Positions 28,301 to 37,175 of a stretch of 50,449 nt of DNA are shown one piece after another. Position numbers and translations under genes: made by a program. The stretch is from the NCBI RefSeq assembly GCF_000331285.1, contig NZ_ANFX01000033.1, positions 1-50,449 on the forward strand, in the 5' to 3' direction. Numbering within the stretch: position 1 is the first letter of the stretch; every line of letters starts with the position of its first letter. The notes under the pieces are model-generated. The model was not told where the DNA came from and ran no database searches. It was given only the letters and a program-made list of their open reading frames with translations. This stretch comes from Porphyrobacter sp. AAP82 (GTDB lineage: Bacteria > Pseudomonadota > Alphaproteobacteria > Sphingomonadales > Sphingomonadaceae).

Positions 28301-28550
28301 GATATCTGCTCCTGCTGTCCGGCGGCGCGTTTTGCGTCTGTCCGGTCCCCATGTGGGATGCCTTGTCGCGCTTGTGAAGCGCCCGCCTGTGCTGGCCGCT
28401 TGCCCTGCGCCGATCAAGCCCCAATCAGCGCCCGCAAGATGTGTGCGGCATGCGGAAATTTTGCGCTTGCAGCGGTTGAAGCTCGCTGCTAATCGCGCCG
28501 CCTCTCCGGCAGGAAGGGCGCAGATCAGCGCTTTCTGTCAGCGCCAGTGA

Positions 28551-28625
28551 GCGGGCGTAGCTCAGGGGTAGAGCACAACCTTGCCAAGGTTGGGGTCGAG
28601 GGTTCGAATCCCTTCGCCCGCTCCA
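28551..28625 (+). tRNA. tRNA-Gly (anticodon GCC)
   Basis: A full cloverleaf: acceptor GCGGGCG pairs with CGCCCGC, the D arm is GCTC...GAGC, the anticodon stem-loop is CAACC-TTGCCAA-GGTTG with GCC at 28583-28585, the T arm is GAGGGTTCGAATCCCTT, and the CCA end is encoded (28623-28625). Confidence 0.97.
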
Positions 28626-28973
28626 TTGTTCCAGCCTCACCGCAGGGATTTGACGCCGCGGCAGCAGGCTCGCGGCGGGGCGGTGCTGCGCGCTTGCGTG
28701 CCGCCGCAGAATCGCATTCGCGCCCCGCCGACGAGTGCTGCAAAATGGCAACACGACCCCCGAAATGTTAATCTGCATCATGCTGCAGATTAGCAATATT
28801 CCGGTCATTTTTCGGCAAAAATCGCCTAGAATCAAAGGTTAGTCGGTGATGCCCCGCGGCGGGGGAAAATGTTGCAATTCAGTGACATACGCTCATCCCC
28901 CGCACTGTCAGCAAACTGTCATCCACCCCCCATAGCGCGCGGCCCAATCCACCAAGCCATAAGGGGGCTACCA
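28626..28973. other. Intergenic region with inverted repeat upstream of TonB receptor
   Basis: No gene is seen in these 348 bases. The main structure is a perfect 9-bp inverted repeat, TAATCTGCA / TGCAGATTA, at 28769-28792 with a six-base spacer, followed by an AT-rich stretch (28791-28850). It lies about 180 bases before the receptor start and could be an operator for a transcription regulator, but no regulator gene is adjacent. Confidence 0.45.
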
Positions 28974-31796
28974 ATGCTGAAGACCAACCCGATGGGCCTG
29001 CGCCTCTCCCGCAAGGCTCTCATGCTCGCCGCCGTCGCCGCCATCCCGCACGCCGCCTTCGCCCAGGCGCAGGACGCCGAGGAAACCCCGGCCGACGAAG
29101 CGGTCGACGAAATCGTGGTCGACGGGACCCGCCCGATCGCCGAATCCGAAGCCGCAGCGCTGCGCACCCAGCGCCTTTCGGACAACCTTGTCTCCGTGCT
29201 TTCGGCGGACTCGGTCGGCCGTCTGCCTGACCAGAACATCGCCCAGGCCACCGGCCGCCTGCCCGGCCTCGCGGTCGAGCGCGACCAGGGCCAGGCCCGC
29301 TACATCTCGGTCCGCGGCGCGCCCAACTACTGGACCACGCTGAGCTTCGACGGGATCAACATCGTCAGCCCCGAGGGCCGCGATGCGCGCTTCGATTCGA
29401 TCCCCTCGGCGATCGCCTCGCAGATCATCGTCTCCAAGGCGATCACCCCCGACATGCCGGGCGAAACCGTTGCCGGTAACGTCAACATCATCACCCGTTC
29501 GGCCTTCGACTATGCCGGCCTGCGCGTCTTCGGCAAGGCCGGCGGCGGTCTGGTCGAATATGGCGACCGCAAGGAATACGAAGGCAACCTCGTGGTCTCG
29601 GACCGCTTCGAGGTCGGCGGCCTCGGCGAAATCGGCGTGGTGCTCTCGGGCAGCTACTACCAGCGCGACATGATCACCGACAACTTCGAGATCGATTGGG
29701 AGCGCGTCTCGCAGGACACCAGCCAGGGCAACCAGAGCCGCTTCTGGGCGCGCGAGACCGAGAACAAGCTCTACCGCCTGACCCGCAAGAACTGGTCGGC
29801 CTCGGGCCGCGTCGACTGGCGCCCGAATGATGACAACCAGATCTCGCTGCGTTCGGTCTACACCATCTTCACCGACGACGAAGCGCGCGACAACTACATC
29901 TTCGACTTCGATGACCGCCAGACCGAAACCCGCGCGGTGAGCGGCAACTGCACGATCACGCCGACCGCCACCCCCACCACCAGCGGCTATGCCGACATCT
30001 GCATCGGCAACACCCCGCTGATCGGGACCGTCTACGGCATCGACATCAACCAGCGTTCGACCCTGCGCGCCTTCGAACAATCGATCTGGACCAGCACCAT
30101 CGAAGGCAAGCACACCTTCGGCGACAGCGGCCTGCGCCTCGAATGGCTCGGCAACTACTCGCGTTCGCGCGACGACCGTTCGGTCACCGGCGAGGCACGC
30201 TGGAACAGCCCCTCGACCCGCACCGACCGCCCGACCGTGGCCTATGACTTCACCAATCCGCAGCGCAACACGCCGCGGCTGTTCCGCACCATCCAGCTGG
30301 CGAGCCCGACCCGCTTCCAGCGCGGCGACGCGGTGACGGCGATCGACACCTTCTCAAAGCCGCTCGCCGAACTGCGCGTGAGCGACCTTGTCGATGACAC
30401 CGACGCCTATACCGGCCGCGCGATCCTCGCCTACGAAAGGGGCTTCCTGGGCGCCGATGCGACCTTCAAGGTCGGCTTCCAGTACGACCAGCGCACCAAG
30501 GAATCGGTCAACAACCAGATCCTGCTCAACACCACCGCGCAGTTCACCACGGTCGGCATCCCGGTCGATTACACCGCCTTCTCGCTCGACCAGGCGTTCC
30601 TCGGCAAGCTGCCGATGGGCTACACCTTCCGCTACTTCGATACCGCGCAGATGGAAACCGTATCGGCCGCCGCCCGCGCCAACTTCGCCTTCACCCGACT
30701 GACCGACGAAGACTACAACGTGCGCGAGACCATCCTCGCCGGCTTTGTGATGGGCACGCTGAAGTACGACTGGGGCAGCATCCTGGGCGGCGTGCGCGTC
30801 GAGCGGGTCGAGAACCGCGGGATCGCCAACATCCCCGGCACCACCACCGCGCTGACCGCCGAAGCCGAGAACACGCTCTACTTCCCCAGCCTCCACGTGA
30901 ACTACAACGTCTCGGAGAACGGGAAATTCCGCGTCGGCTTCACCACCGGTGCGGCCCGCGCGGACTATGACCTGCTGCGTCCCAACGTGCAGATCAACGA
31001 TGCCAACCTCACCATTTCGGGCGGCAACCCGGCGGTGAAGCCGGAACGTTCGTGGGGCCTCGACAGCTACCTTGAATGGTACATCGCGCCGCAGGGCTTC
31101 CTGTCGATCGGTGCCTATTACCGCAACGTGCGCGACGTGCTCTACACCGACCGCCGCACCTTCGGTTCGGATGCACTGAACTTCGGCGGGATCGACCGTT
31201 CGGACTACATCTTCAGCGGCATCGCCAACGCCGGGGAAGGCCGCATCATCGGCGTCGAAATGGCCGCCCAGTTGCAGCTCGAGCCGTGGGTCGATGACCT
31301 TGGCCTGCCCGAATTCATGGGCGGCTTCGGGATCACCGCCAACCTGACGCTCAACGACAGCGAGGCGACCAAGCCCGCGTTCCTGAGCGGCGCCGGCGCG
31401 GTGATCGTGCCCGAGCGCACCGTGCGCCTGCCCGGCACTTCGGACGTGGTCTACAACATCGGCGGCTACTACGAAAAGTACGGCTTCTCGGCCCTTCTCC
31501 AGTACCAGTATCGCAGCACCTGGCTCGATGGCATCGCCAACGACCTCACCGATGCGGGCGACACCTACTGGGCGGCGGACGACGAGATGGACTTCTCGAT
31601 GCGCTACGCCATCACCAACAACTTCGAAGTCTACTTCGATGCCTCGAACCTGCTGAACCAGTCGGGCCGTCGCTATTCGGAGCCGGGCAACATCCTGACG
31701 GCGACCGGCACGCCGACCGCGTTCACCGACAACCTGACCACCGAATGGGAACGCTTCGGCCGCCGCTACACCGGCGGGGTGCGCGTCACCTTCTGA
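28974..31796 (+). CDS. TonB-dependent receptor, Caulobacter/Xanthomonas type
   Basis: A 940-residue outer-membrane receptor of the TonB-Xanth-Caul group. A signal peptide (LSRKALMLAAVAAIPHAAFAQA) is followed by the TonB box/plug start (VDEIVVDGTRP), then the group's diagnostic RLPGLAVERDQGQARYISVRG-like stretch and MPGETVAGNVNIITRSAF. The barrel ends RRYTGGVRVTF with the terminal Phe. Characterised relatives import maltodextrins and other carbohydrates. AAGGGGG lies eight bases before the ATG at 28974. No sugar-catabolic genes are adjacent, so the ligand is open. A strong hairpin follows. Confidence 0.9.
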   Translation: MLKTNPMGLRLSRKALMLAAVAAIPHAAFAQAQDAEETPADEAVDEIVVDGTRPIAESEAAALRTQRLSDNLVSVLSADSVGRLPDQNIAQATGRLPGLAVERDQGQARYISVRGAPNYWTTLSFDGINIVSPEGRDARFDSIPSAIASQIIVSKAITPDMPGETVAGNVNIITRSAFDYAGLRVFGKAGGGLVEYGDRKEYEGNLVVSDRFEVGGLGEIGVVLSGSYYQRDMITDNFEIDWERVSQDTSQGNQSRFWARETENKLYRLTRKNWSASGRVDWRPNDDNQISLRSVYTIFTDDEARDNYIFDFDDRQTETRAVSGNCTITPTATPTTSGYADICIGNTPLIGTVYGIDINQRSTLRAFEQSIWTSTIEGKHTFGDSGLRLEWLGNYSRSRDDRSVTGEARWNSPSTRTDRPTVAYDFTNPQRNTPRLFRTIQLASPTRFQRGDAVTAIDTFSKPLAELRVSDLVDDTDAYTGRAILAYERGFLGADATFKVGFQYDQRTKESVNNQILLNTTAQFTTVGIPVDYTAFSLDQAFLGKLPMGYTFRYFDTAQMETVSAAARANFAFTRLTDEDYNVRETILAGFVMGTLKYDWGSILGGVRVERVENRGIANIPGTTTALTAEAENTLYFPSLHVNYNVSENGKFRVGFTTGAARADYDLLRPNVQINDANLTISGGNPAVKPERSWGLDSYLEWYIAPQGFLSIGAYYRNVRDVLYTDRRTFGSDALNFGGIDRSDYIFSGIANAGEGRIIGVEMAAQLQLEPWVDDLGLPEFMGGFGITANLTLNDSEATKPAFLSGAGAVIVPERTVRLPGTSDVVYNIGGYYEKYGFSALLQYQYRSTWLDGIANDLTDAGDTYWAADDEMDFSMRYAITNNFEVYFDASNLLNQSGRRYSEPGNILTATGTPTAFTDNLTTEWERFGRRYTGGVRVTF

Positions 31797-31823
31797 TCGC
31801 CCGGTCAGCCTGACGGCATCAGG

Positions 31824-31856
31824 AATGGCCCGGTCGCACCCCGCGACCGGGCCATT
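31824..31856 (+). terminator. Strong terminator hairpin after TonB receptor
   Basis: A perfect 14-bp stem (AATGGCCCGGTCGC / GCGACCGGGCCATT) with an ACCCC loop lies 27 bases after the receptor stop. The T-run after it is short (TTTGCCTTT), but the A/T ends of the stem support intrinsic termination. Confidence 0.75.
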
Positions 31857-31941
31857 TGCCTTTGCGGGCATGCGGTTCGTCGACGGTCTGGCCCGCCTGT
31901 CCGATTTTGCGCTTGCATCGGGCGCGCATCGCGCTAGGCGC

Positions 31942-31956
31942 GTGATACGTTATCAC
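31942..31956 (+). promoter_or_regulatory. Zur-box-like operator
   Basis: The dyad GTGATA-CGT-TATCAC lies 21 bases before the ATG of the ZnuD-like receptor. It resembles alphaproteobacterial Zur sites, which are built on TGATA...TATCA half-sites. Zinc repression by Zur is inferred from this pattern and from the downstream gene type; the match was judged by eye. Confidence 0.65.
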
Positions 31957-31977
31957 ATCATAATGCGGGACCCGCCC

Positions 31978-34167
31978 ATGACCATGCGCAAGCTCTCCCT
32001 TGCCCCATCGCGCCTGGCGCTCGCCTGTGCGCTCGGCCTTGCCGCCCCGGCGCTCGCCGACGACACCGCCGCCGCCGCCCCGCCCGCTGCCGATCCCGGG
32101 CCGGAGGACGACGTCCACAACCGCCAGACCGGCAGCGCGGGCGAGATCATCGTCACCACCGCCGGCCTCAAGGAGCTCGACCTGCTCGCCGGGACCAGCG
32201 TGCTCGACATCGCCGATGTCCAGCGCGACGCGGCAAGCGGCCAGATCGGCGACCTCCTCGCCAAGCTCCCCGGCGTCTCGGCGACCAGCTTCGCCCCCGG
32301 CTCCTCGCGCCCGGTGCTGCGCGGCCAGCAGGGCGAGCGCGTGCGCGTGCTGGTCGACGGGGTCGGCACCGCCGACGTCTCCAACACCTCGGTCGACCAC
32401 GCCACCACCATCGAGCCGATCACCATCGAACGCATCGAGGTGCTGCGCGGCCCCGCGGTGCTGCTCTACGGCAGCCAGGCGATCGGCGGCGCGGTCAACG
32501 TGATCGACAAGCGCATCCCGGTCCGCATGCCCGACCATGACCTCCACCTCGACGCCTTCGCCGGGGCCGACAGTGCCAGCAACCTGCGCACCGGCGCGGC
32601 GAGCCTCGATGTCGGGGTCGGGCCCAGCCTTGTCGCCCACATCGACGGATCGTGGCGCAAGACCGGCGACATCGACATCGGCGGCTTCCAGCTCACCCCC
32701 AATCTGCGCGCCGACCTCCTCGCCGATGCCGCCCAGGAAGAGGCCGATGGCGAGCTCGCGGAAGCCGCCGAATTGCGCGAGGCGGCAAACCAAAGCGGCA
32801 CCGTGCCCGGCACCGCGATGGAGAGCTGGACCGTCAACGCCGGCCTCGGGCTGATCCTCGGCGAGAGCACCTTCGGCGCCGCGATCGGCTGGTACGACAC
32901 CAGCTACGGCGTCCCCACAAGGCCGGGTGCGGGCCACCACGCCCACGGCGCCCCCGCTCCCGCCCCCGCTCCCGGCGCCCCGGCAGAGGAGGAAGAAGCC
33001 CCCGTCACCATCGGCCTCCGGCAATTCCGCGCCGACTTCAAGGGCGACATCGCGCTGGGCGAAGGCGCCTTGGAGCGGTTGAAGCTGCGCGTCGGCTATT
33101 CCGACTACACCCACACCGAATTCGAAGGCGACGAGGTCGGCACGGTCTTCGATTCGACCAGCCTCGAAGCCCGCGCCGAGCTCGTCCAGAACACCGGCGG
33201 CACCTTGCGCGGCTCGACCGGCATCCAGTACCAGCACCGCGATTTCCTCGCGGTCGGGGCCGAGGCCTATGTCCCGCCCAACCTCACCGACCAGTTCGCC
33301 ATCTTCACGCTCCAGGAATACGGCACCGGCCCGTTCCAGATCGAAGCCGCCGCGCGCGCCGAATTCACCAAGGTCAAGGCCCCGACCCTCGGCATCGAGA
33401 ACGACTACGATACCGTCTCGGCCGCCCTCGGCCTGGTCTACGAGGGCGTGCCCGGGGTCCGCTTCGGCATCAACGGCTCGCGCGCCGAGCGTGCCCCTTC
33501 TGCCGAAGAGCTGTTCTCCAATGGCCCGCACATCGCCACCCAGGCCTTCGAGATCGGCGACCCCGGCCTTGCCACCGAACGCGCATGGGGCCTCGAAGCC
33601 TTTGCCCGCGGCGCGATCGGCAAGGGCACCTTCAGTCTCACCGCCTATCGCCAGTGGTTCTCTGACTACATCTTCCTCGAGGACACCGGCCTTGAGGACG
33701 ACGATCTCCCGGTCTTCCAGTACCTTCAGGGCGATGCCGGTTTCTGGGGCGTGGAGGCCGAGCTTGCCTACCCCGTCATCGACACCGGCAGCTTGCGCCT
33801 CGTCACCGATCTCGGCGCCTCCTATATCGAGGCCGAGCTTGAAGATGGCACCGCCATCCCGCGCATCCCGCCGCTCTCGTTCCTCGGCGCGCTCGAGGCC
33901 CAGACCGAGGCGATCGACCTGCGCGGCGAGGTCCAGTGGTTCGACAGCCAGAACCGCACCGCACCCTTCGAGACCGCGACCGGCAGCTTCACGCTGGTCA
34001 ATGCCGTGGCCGCGTGGCGTCCGCTCAGGGACAACCGCAATGTCACCGTCCAGTTCGCCGCCGACAACATCTTCGACGTGGTCGGGCGGCGCCATGCGAG
34101 CTTCACCAAGGACTATGTCCCGCTGATGGGCCGCAATTTCCGCGCCAGCGTGCGCCTGAGCTTCTAG
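31978..34167 (+). CDS. ZnuD-like TonB-dependent zinc receptor
   Basis: A 729-residue outer-membrane receptor. A signal peptide (LALACALGLAAPALA) is followed by a plug domain (EIIVTTAGLKELDLL, IGDLLAKLPGVSATSFAPG, RPVLRGQQGERVRVLVDG, YGSQAIGGAVNVID) and a 22-strand barrel. A ZnuD-type extracellular loop carries a His patch (GAGHHAHG) followed by a Pro/Ala and acidic run (PAPAPAPGAPAEEEE). The C-terminus RRHASFTKDYVPLMGRNFRASVRLSF matches the ZnuD group. The start at 31978 has GGGA seven bases upstream; the ATG at 31963 is also possible. With the Zur-like box, import of zinc is the best guess. Confidence 0.85.
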   Translation: MTMRKLSLAPSRLALACALGLAAPALADDTAAAAPPAADPGPEDDVHNRQTGSAGEIIVTTAGLKELDLLAGTSVLDIADVQRDAASGQIGDLLAKLPGVSATSFAPGSSRPVLRGQQGERVRVLVDGVGTADVSNTSVDHATTIEPITIERIEVLRGPAVLLYGSQAIGGAVNVIDKRIPVRMPDHDLHLDAFAGADSASNLRTGAASLDVGVGPSLVAHIDGSWRKTGDIDIGGFQLTPNLRADLLADAAQEEADGELAEAAELREAANQSGTVPGTAMESWTVNAGLGLILGESTFGAAIGWYDTSYGVPTRPGAGHHAHGAPAPAPAPGAPAEEEEAPVTIGLRQFRADFKGDIALGEGALERLKLRVGYSDYTHTEFEGDEVGTVFDSTSLEARAELVQNTGGTLRGSTGIQYQHRDFLAVGAEAYVPPNLTDQFAIFTLQEYGTGPFQIEAAARAEFTKVKAPTLGIENDYDTVSAALGLVYEGVPGVRFGINGSRAERAPSAEELFSNGPHIATQAFEIGDPGLATERAWGLEAFARGAIGKGTFSLTAYRQWFSDYIFLEDTGLEDDDLPVFQYLQGDAGFWGVEAELAYPVIDTGSLRLVTDLGASYIEAELEDGTAIPRIPPLSFLGALEAQTEAIDLRGEVQWFDSQNRTAPFETATGSFTLVNAVAAWRPLRDNRNVTVQFAADNIFDVVGRRHASFTKDYVPLMGRNFRASVRLSF

Positions 34168-34239
34168 TCTCCGCTCGGGATCACGAAAGGGTCCCAATCA
34201 GGGGCAGTCGGTGGCGCGCACCGCGCTGCCCCTTTTTCC

Positions 34240-35415
34240 TTACTCTTCCACCGCAAAAGTCAGTTTGGCGTGTTCTTCAAGGCGCTTCACCAATGCCTCG
34301 CCAAGGAACGCGCCCGGGGTGCCGATCCCGCCGGGCTTCTCGCACGAAAGCAGCGCGATCCCGGTCTCGCTCAGCATCCGGCTGGTCGAGCCATAGCCCG
34401 GATCATAGCGGCCCTTGACCCCGTATTGCAGGCGCCCCCCGTCATCCATGTCGGCGACGAACACCACGTCATAAAAGCCGTTCTCACGCTCTTCCTTGGT
34501 GGGCCCCTCGCCCGGCTTGGGGGGCTTGGCGCCGAAGGGGTTCTTCATGAACTCCACCGCCGCATTGGCCGCCGCCTTGCCGACATCGCCGGGGCTGGTC
34601 AGCATCATCTCGTCATACTGGAAGTCGGTGCCGTAGGGGTGGCCGAGCAGGAAATTGGTGCGGTGCACGTTCTTGGTGTTGATCGGCGCCATCACGAAGG
34701 GCGCGGACCACTTGCCGAGGTCCTCCTCGTAGCTCGGGATCATGCCCGAGGGCTGGTCCGGCCCGTCGAAGCCCGGCGTCAGCGCGAAGGGGTTGCGCAG
34801 CACGCCGATCACCGAGACGTCCCTGGCTGCCGCCTTCATCGTCGCCCCGAGGCTCGCCGCGGTCCCCCCCGAAAAGGTGCCCTGCATCGCCCGCACGCGC
34901 CCGCGGATGCGCGGGGCGGGCTTGCCGAATTTCTCCACACACGCCTTCTGGGTCATCATCACCCCGAGATCGAAGGGGATCGAATCGAAGCCGGAGGAAA
35001 AGCAGATGCGCGCGCCGCTGGCTTCGGCCGCCGCCTGATGCTCGGCGATCTTGGCCGCCATCCATGCAGGCTCGCCGCACAGGTCGGCATAGTCGGTGCC
35101 GGTCTTGACGCAGGCCGCAACCAGCTTGTCGCCATAGAGCTGGTAGGGGCCGACCGTGGTGAGCACGACGCGGGTGCGCGCGCACATCGCTTCGAGGTCG
35201 GCATCGTCATCGGCATTGGCGACCACCAGCGGGGTGGAGGCAGGCGCGCCGATCAGGTCCCGCACCTCTTCCAGCTTGGCAAGGCTGCGCCCGGCCATCG
35301 CCCACTTCGGGCCATCTGCGCGCGCGCCGTAATGGCTGGCGAGATATTCCGCCACCAGCCGCCCGGTGTAACCCGTGGCGCCGTAGACGATGATGTCGAA
35401 TTCGCGGGTGCTCAT
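34240..35415 (-). CDS. Saccharopine dehydrogenase-like NAD(P)-binding oxidoreductase
   Basis: A 391-residue protein with an N-terminal Rossmann domain (DIIVYGATGYTGRLVAEYLA, AMAGRSLAKLEEV) and TVGPYQLYGDKLVAACVKTGTDYADLCGEP, typical of saccharopine-dehydrogenase-like / trans-acting enoyl reductase proteins, including eukaryotic SCCPDH and mycobacterial enoyl reductases. A role in lipid reduction is more likely than lysine metabolism, given FDSIPFDLGVMM and the lack of lysine genes. It is convergent with the zinc receptor gene. Confidence 0.85.
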   Translation of the reverse strand: MSTREFDIIVYGATGYTGRLVAEYLASHYGARADGPKWAMAGRSLAKLEEVRDLIGAPASTPLVVANADDDADLEAMCARTRVVLTTVGPYQLYGDKLVAACVKTGTDYADLCGEPAWMAAKIAEHQAAAEASGARICFSSGFDSIPFDLGVMMTQKACVEKFGKPAPRIRGRVRAMQGTFSGGTAASLGATMKAAARDVSVIGVLRNPFALTPGFDGPDQPSGMIPSYEEDLGKWSAPFVMAPINTKNVHRTNFLLGHPYGTDFQYDEMMLTSPGDVGKAAANAAVEFMKNPFGAKPPKPGEGPTKEERENGFYDVVFVADMDDGGRLQYGVKGRYDPGYGSTSRMLSETGIALLSCEKPGGIGTPGAFLGEALVKRLEEHAKLTFAVEE

Positions 35416-35756
35416 GCTCGTTCTCCCTGTGCCGGCCGACCGCCGGCTTGGCCCCCGTTCAACAGCAAAAACGCATCCGCGACAATGGCGCGTTTGCCAT
35501 CCAACACGCCCCGCCCGGAAAGCCCCCGCCGGTGCGCGCGCCGCCCGGTCCGAAGTTCACGAAGTTCACATTGCAAAACACGCAATCCTACAGGATTTCC
35601 GCTGCAATCGCAGGAGTTTGCTCCCGGAATCCGAAGTTCACACATGTTGCGCGATTGCCGGGGCTGGAAGGACTTGCGGGGCATGACGCAGGTCTATGCC
35701 GATGGCCGCGTGTAGGAAAGCGATCCGGTCACCGAAAGGGCGAGGGGCGGCGGCCC
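35416..35756. other. Intergenic region with GAAGTTCAC direct repeats
   Basis: No convincing gene in these 341 bases. The nine-base word GAAGTTCAC occurs at 35552-35560, again immediately at 35561-35569, and at 35633-35641; the first and third copies share a longer match (TCCGAAGTTCAC). The spacing suggests binding sites rather than coding sequence. This stretch lies between the start of the oxidoreductase gene and the stop of dcd, both on the minus strand, so it would hold the oxidoreductase promoter. Confidence 0.4.
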
Positions 35757-36311
35757 CTAAAGCCGGGGCAGCGTCACCCCGCGCTGGCCCATATATTTGC
35801 CCGCGCGGTCCTTGTAGCTGGTCTCGCAGCGCTCGTTGCCCTTGAGGAACAGAAACTGGCACGCGCCTTCATTGGCGTAGATTTTCGCAGGGAGCGGCGT
35901 GGTGTTGCTGAATTCGAGCGTCACGTGCCCCTCCCAGCCCGGCTCCAGCGGGGTCACGTTGACGATGATCCCGCAGCGCGCATAGGTGCTCTTGCCGAGG
36001 CAGATCACCAGCACGTCCTCGGGCACGCGGAAATATTCGACCGTGCGGGCGAGCGCGAAGGAATTGGGCGGGATGATGCAGACATCGGTCTCGCGGTCGA
36101 CGAAGCTCTTCGGATCGAACTGCTTGGGATCGACCACCGAGCTGTCGACATTGGTGAAGATCTTGAACTCGGGCGCGACGCGCGCGTCATAGCCGTAGGA
36201 CGACAGCCCATAGGAGATCACCCCGTCGCGCCGCTGCGCCTCGACGAAGGGCTCGATCATGCCATGGTCGCGCGCCTGGATGCGGATCCATTTGTCGGAG
36301 AGAATCGCCAT
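35757..36311 (-). CDS. dcd: dCTP deaminase
   Basis: A 184-residue homotrimeric enzyme that deaminates dCTP to dUTP, the precursor for dTMP. Family motifs are [11 protein letters not shown] at the N-terminus, [61 protein letters not shown] (nucleotide and catalytic Glu region), and [13 protein letters not shown] at the C-terminus. Length is normal. It is separated from the nuclease gene by a palindromic repeat. Confidence 0.95.
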   Translation of the reverse strand: MAILSDKWIRIQARDHGMIEPFVEAQRRDGVISYGLSSYGYDARVAPEFKIFTNVDSSVVDPKQFDPKSFVDRETDVCIIPPNSFALARTVEYFRVPEDVLVICLGKSTYARCGIIVNVTPLEPGWEGHVTLEFSNTTPLPAKIYANEGACQFLFLKGNERCETSYKDRAGKYMGQRGVTLPRL

Positions 36312-36378
36312 GGCGAAGGGATTCCCGATGCGGCGCGGCGGGGCAAGGGGCGGGGCGGATTAATCCCCCTCACATCAT

Positions 36379-36460
36379 CGTCACCCCGGCGCAGGCCGGG
36401 GCCCAGAGCGGCAAGGTGCGGCGCTTACCCCAATGGGTCCCGGCCTGCGCCGGGATGACG
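36379..36460. repeat. REP-like inverted repeat (sphingomonad/Caulobacter type)
   Basis: Two arms of about 25 bases, at about 36379-36405 and 36434-36460, form an imperfect inverted repeat with a 28-base centre. Each arm contains CCCGGC(C/G)xxxGCCGGG flanked by TCA(C/T)CCC on one side and TGGGT/GATGACG on the other. This matches the extragenic palindromes found in many copies in Caulobacterales and Sphingomonadales genomes. It lies between dcd and the nuclease gene, and may act as a transcript-end structure. Confidence 0.75.
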
Positions 36461-36465
36461 GGGAG

Positions 36466-37167
36466 CTAGAGGGCAAATTCCGCCCACACCGGCAGGTGAT
36501 CGGACGCGCTCGCGGCCAGCGCGCTGCGGTGGACTCCGCTCTCCTTGGCTGTCAGCCTCTCGCAATGCATGATCCGGTCGAGCCGCCCCAAGGGACGGCG
36601 GCTCGGAAAGCTCGGGCCGGGGTCAAGCAGGGTGAAGTGGCGGCCGAACTCGCGGAAAGCACCCGCAGCGCTGCGCCATTCGTTGAGGTCGCCCATCAGC
36701 ACGACGGGGCCGTGTGTGCGCGCCGCCTCGCCCAGCGCGGCGATGGCCCGCGCCTGCCGCACCCGCCACAGGCCCGAAAGGTCGAGGTGCATGCCGAACA
36801 CCGTGAGGCTTGTCCCGCGCACCTTGAGCCGCGCCGTCACCACGCCCCTCGGCTCGAGGCAGGGGATGTGGAGGATGTCGTGGCTCTCCACCGCGATCCC
36901 CCGCCGCACGAGGATCGCGTTGCCGTGCCAGCCGAGCGAATCCCCCTGCACATCGAGCGGCACGGGGAGGTAATCGGTGTGCCCCTCGATCAGGAAGCGC
37001 GGGAGCACGCTGGCGCGGGTGCCGAACCTGAGGTCCGCCTCCTGCAGGCACACGATGTCCGCGCCCACTTCGTTCAGCACATTGAGGATACGCGCCGGAT
37101 CGCGGCGGCGGTCGGTGCCGATCCCCTTGTGGATGTTGTAGCTTGCGACCTTGAAGCTGCCCGGCAC
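36466..37167 (-). CDS. Endonuclease/exonuclease/phosphatase (EEP) family protein
   Basis: A 233-residue EEP-fold hydrolase. Motifs are ASYNIHKGIGTD (metal-site Asn), IVCLQEADL (metal-binding Glu), GMHLDLSG, GDLNEWRS and ASDHLPVWAEF (catalytic Asp-His). No signal peptide. A GTG at 37167 is the likely start: it sits eight bases after the putA stop with a GGGGCGG stretch upstream, and no ATG fits the conserved N-terminus. It is probably co-transcribed with putA. The substrate, whether nucleic acid or phospholipid head group, is not evident. Confidence 0.85.
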   Translation of the reverse strand: MPGSFKVASYNIHKGIGTDRRRDPARILNVLNEVGADIVCLQEADLRFGTRASVLPRFLIEGHTDYLPVPLDVQGDSLGWHGNAILVRRGIAVESHDILHIPCLEPRGVVTARLKVRGTSLTVFGMHLDLSGLWRVRQARAIAALGEAARTHGPVVLMGDLNEWRSAAGAFREFGRHFTLLDPGPSFPSRRPLGRLDRIMHCERLTAKESGVHRSALAASASDHLPVWAEFAL

Positions 37168-37175
37168 GCCCGCCC

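Noticed and set aside
28551..28625. tRNA-Gly as an integration site
   Set aside because: The 3' end of the tRNA is not repeated elsewhere in the window and no integrase is nearby.
31819..34197. A 792-codon minus-strand frame opposite the zinc receptor
   Set aside because: Antisense composition only; the plus frame is a complete receptor with an upstream operator.
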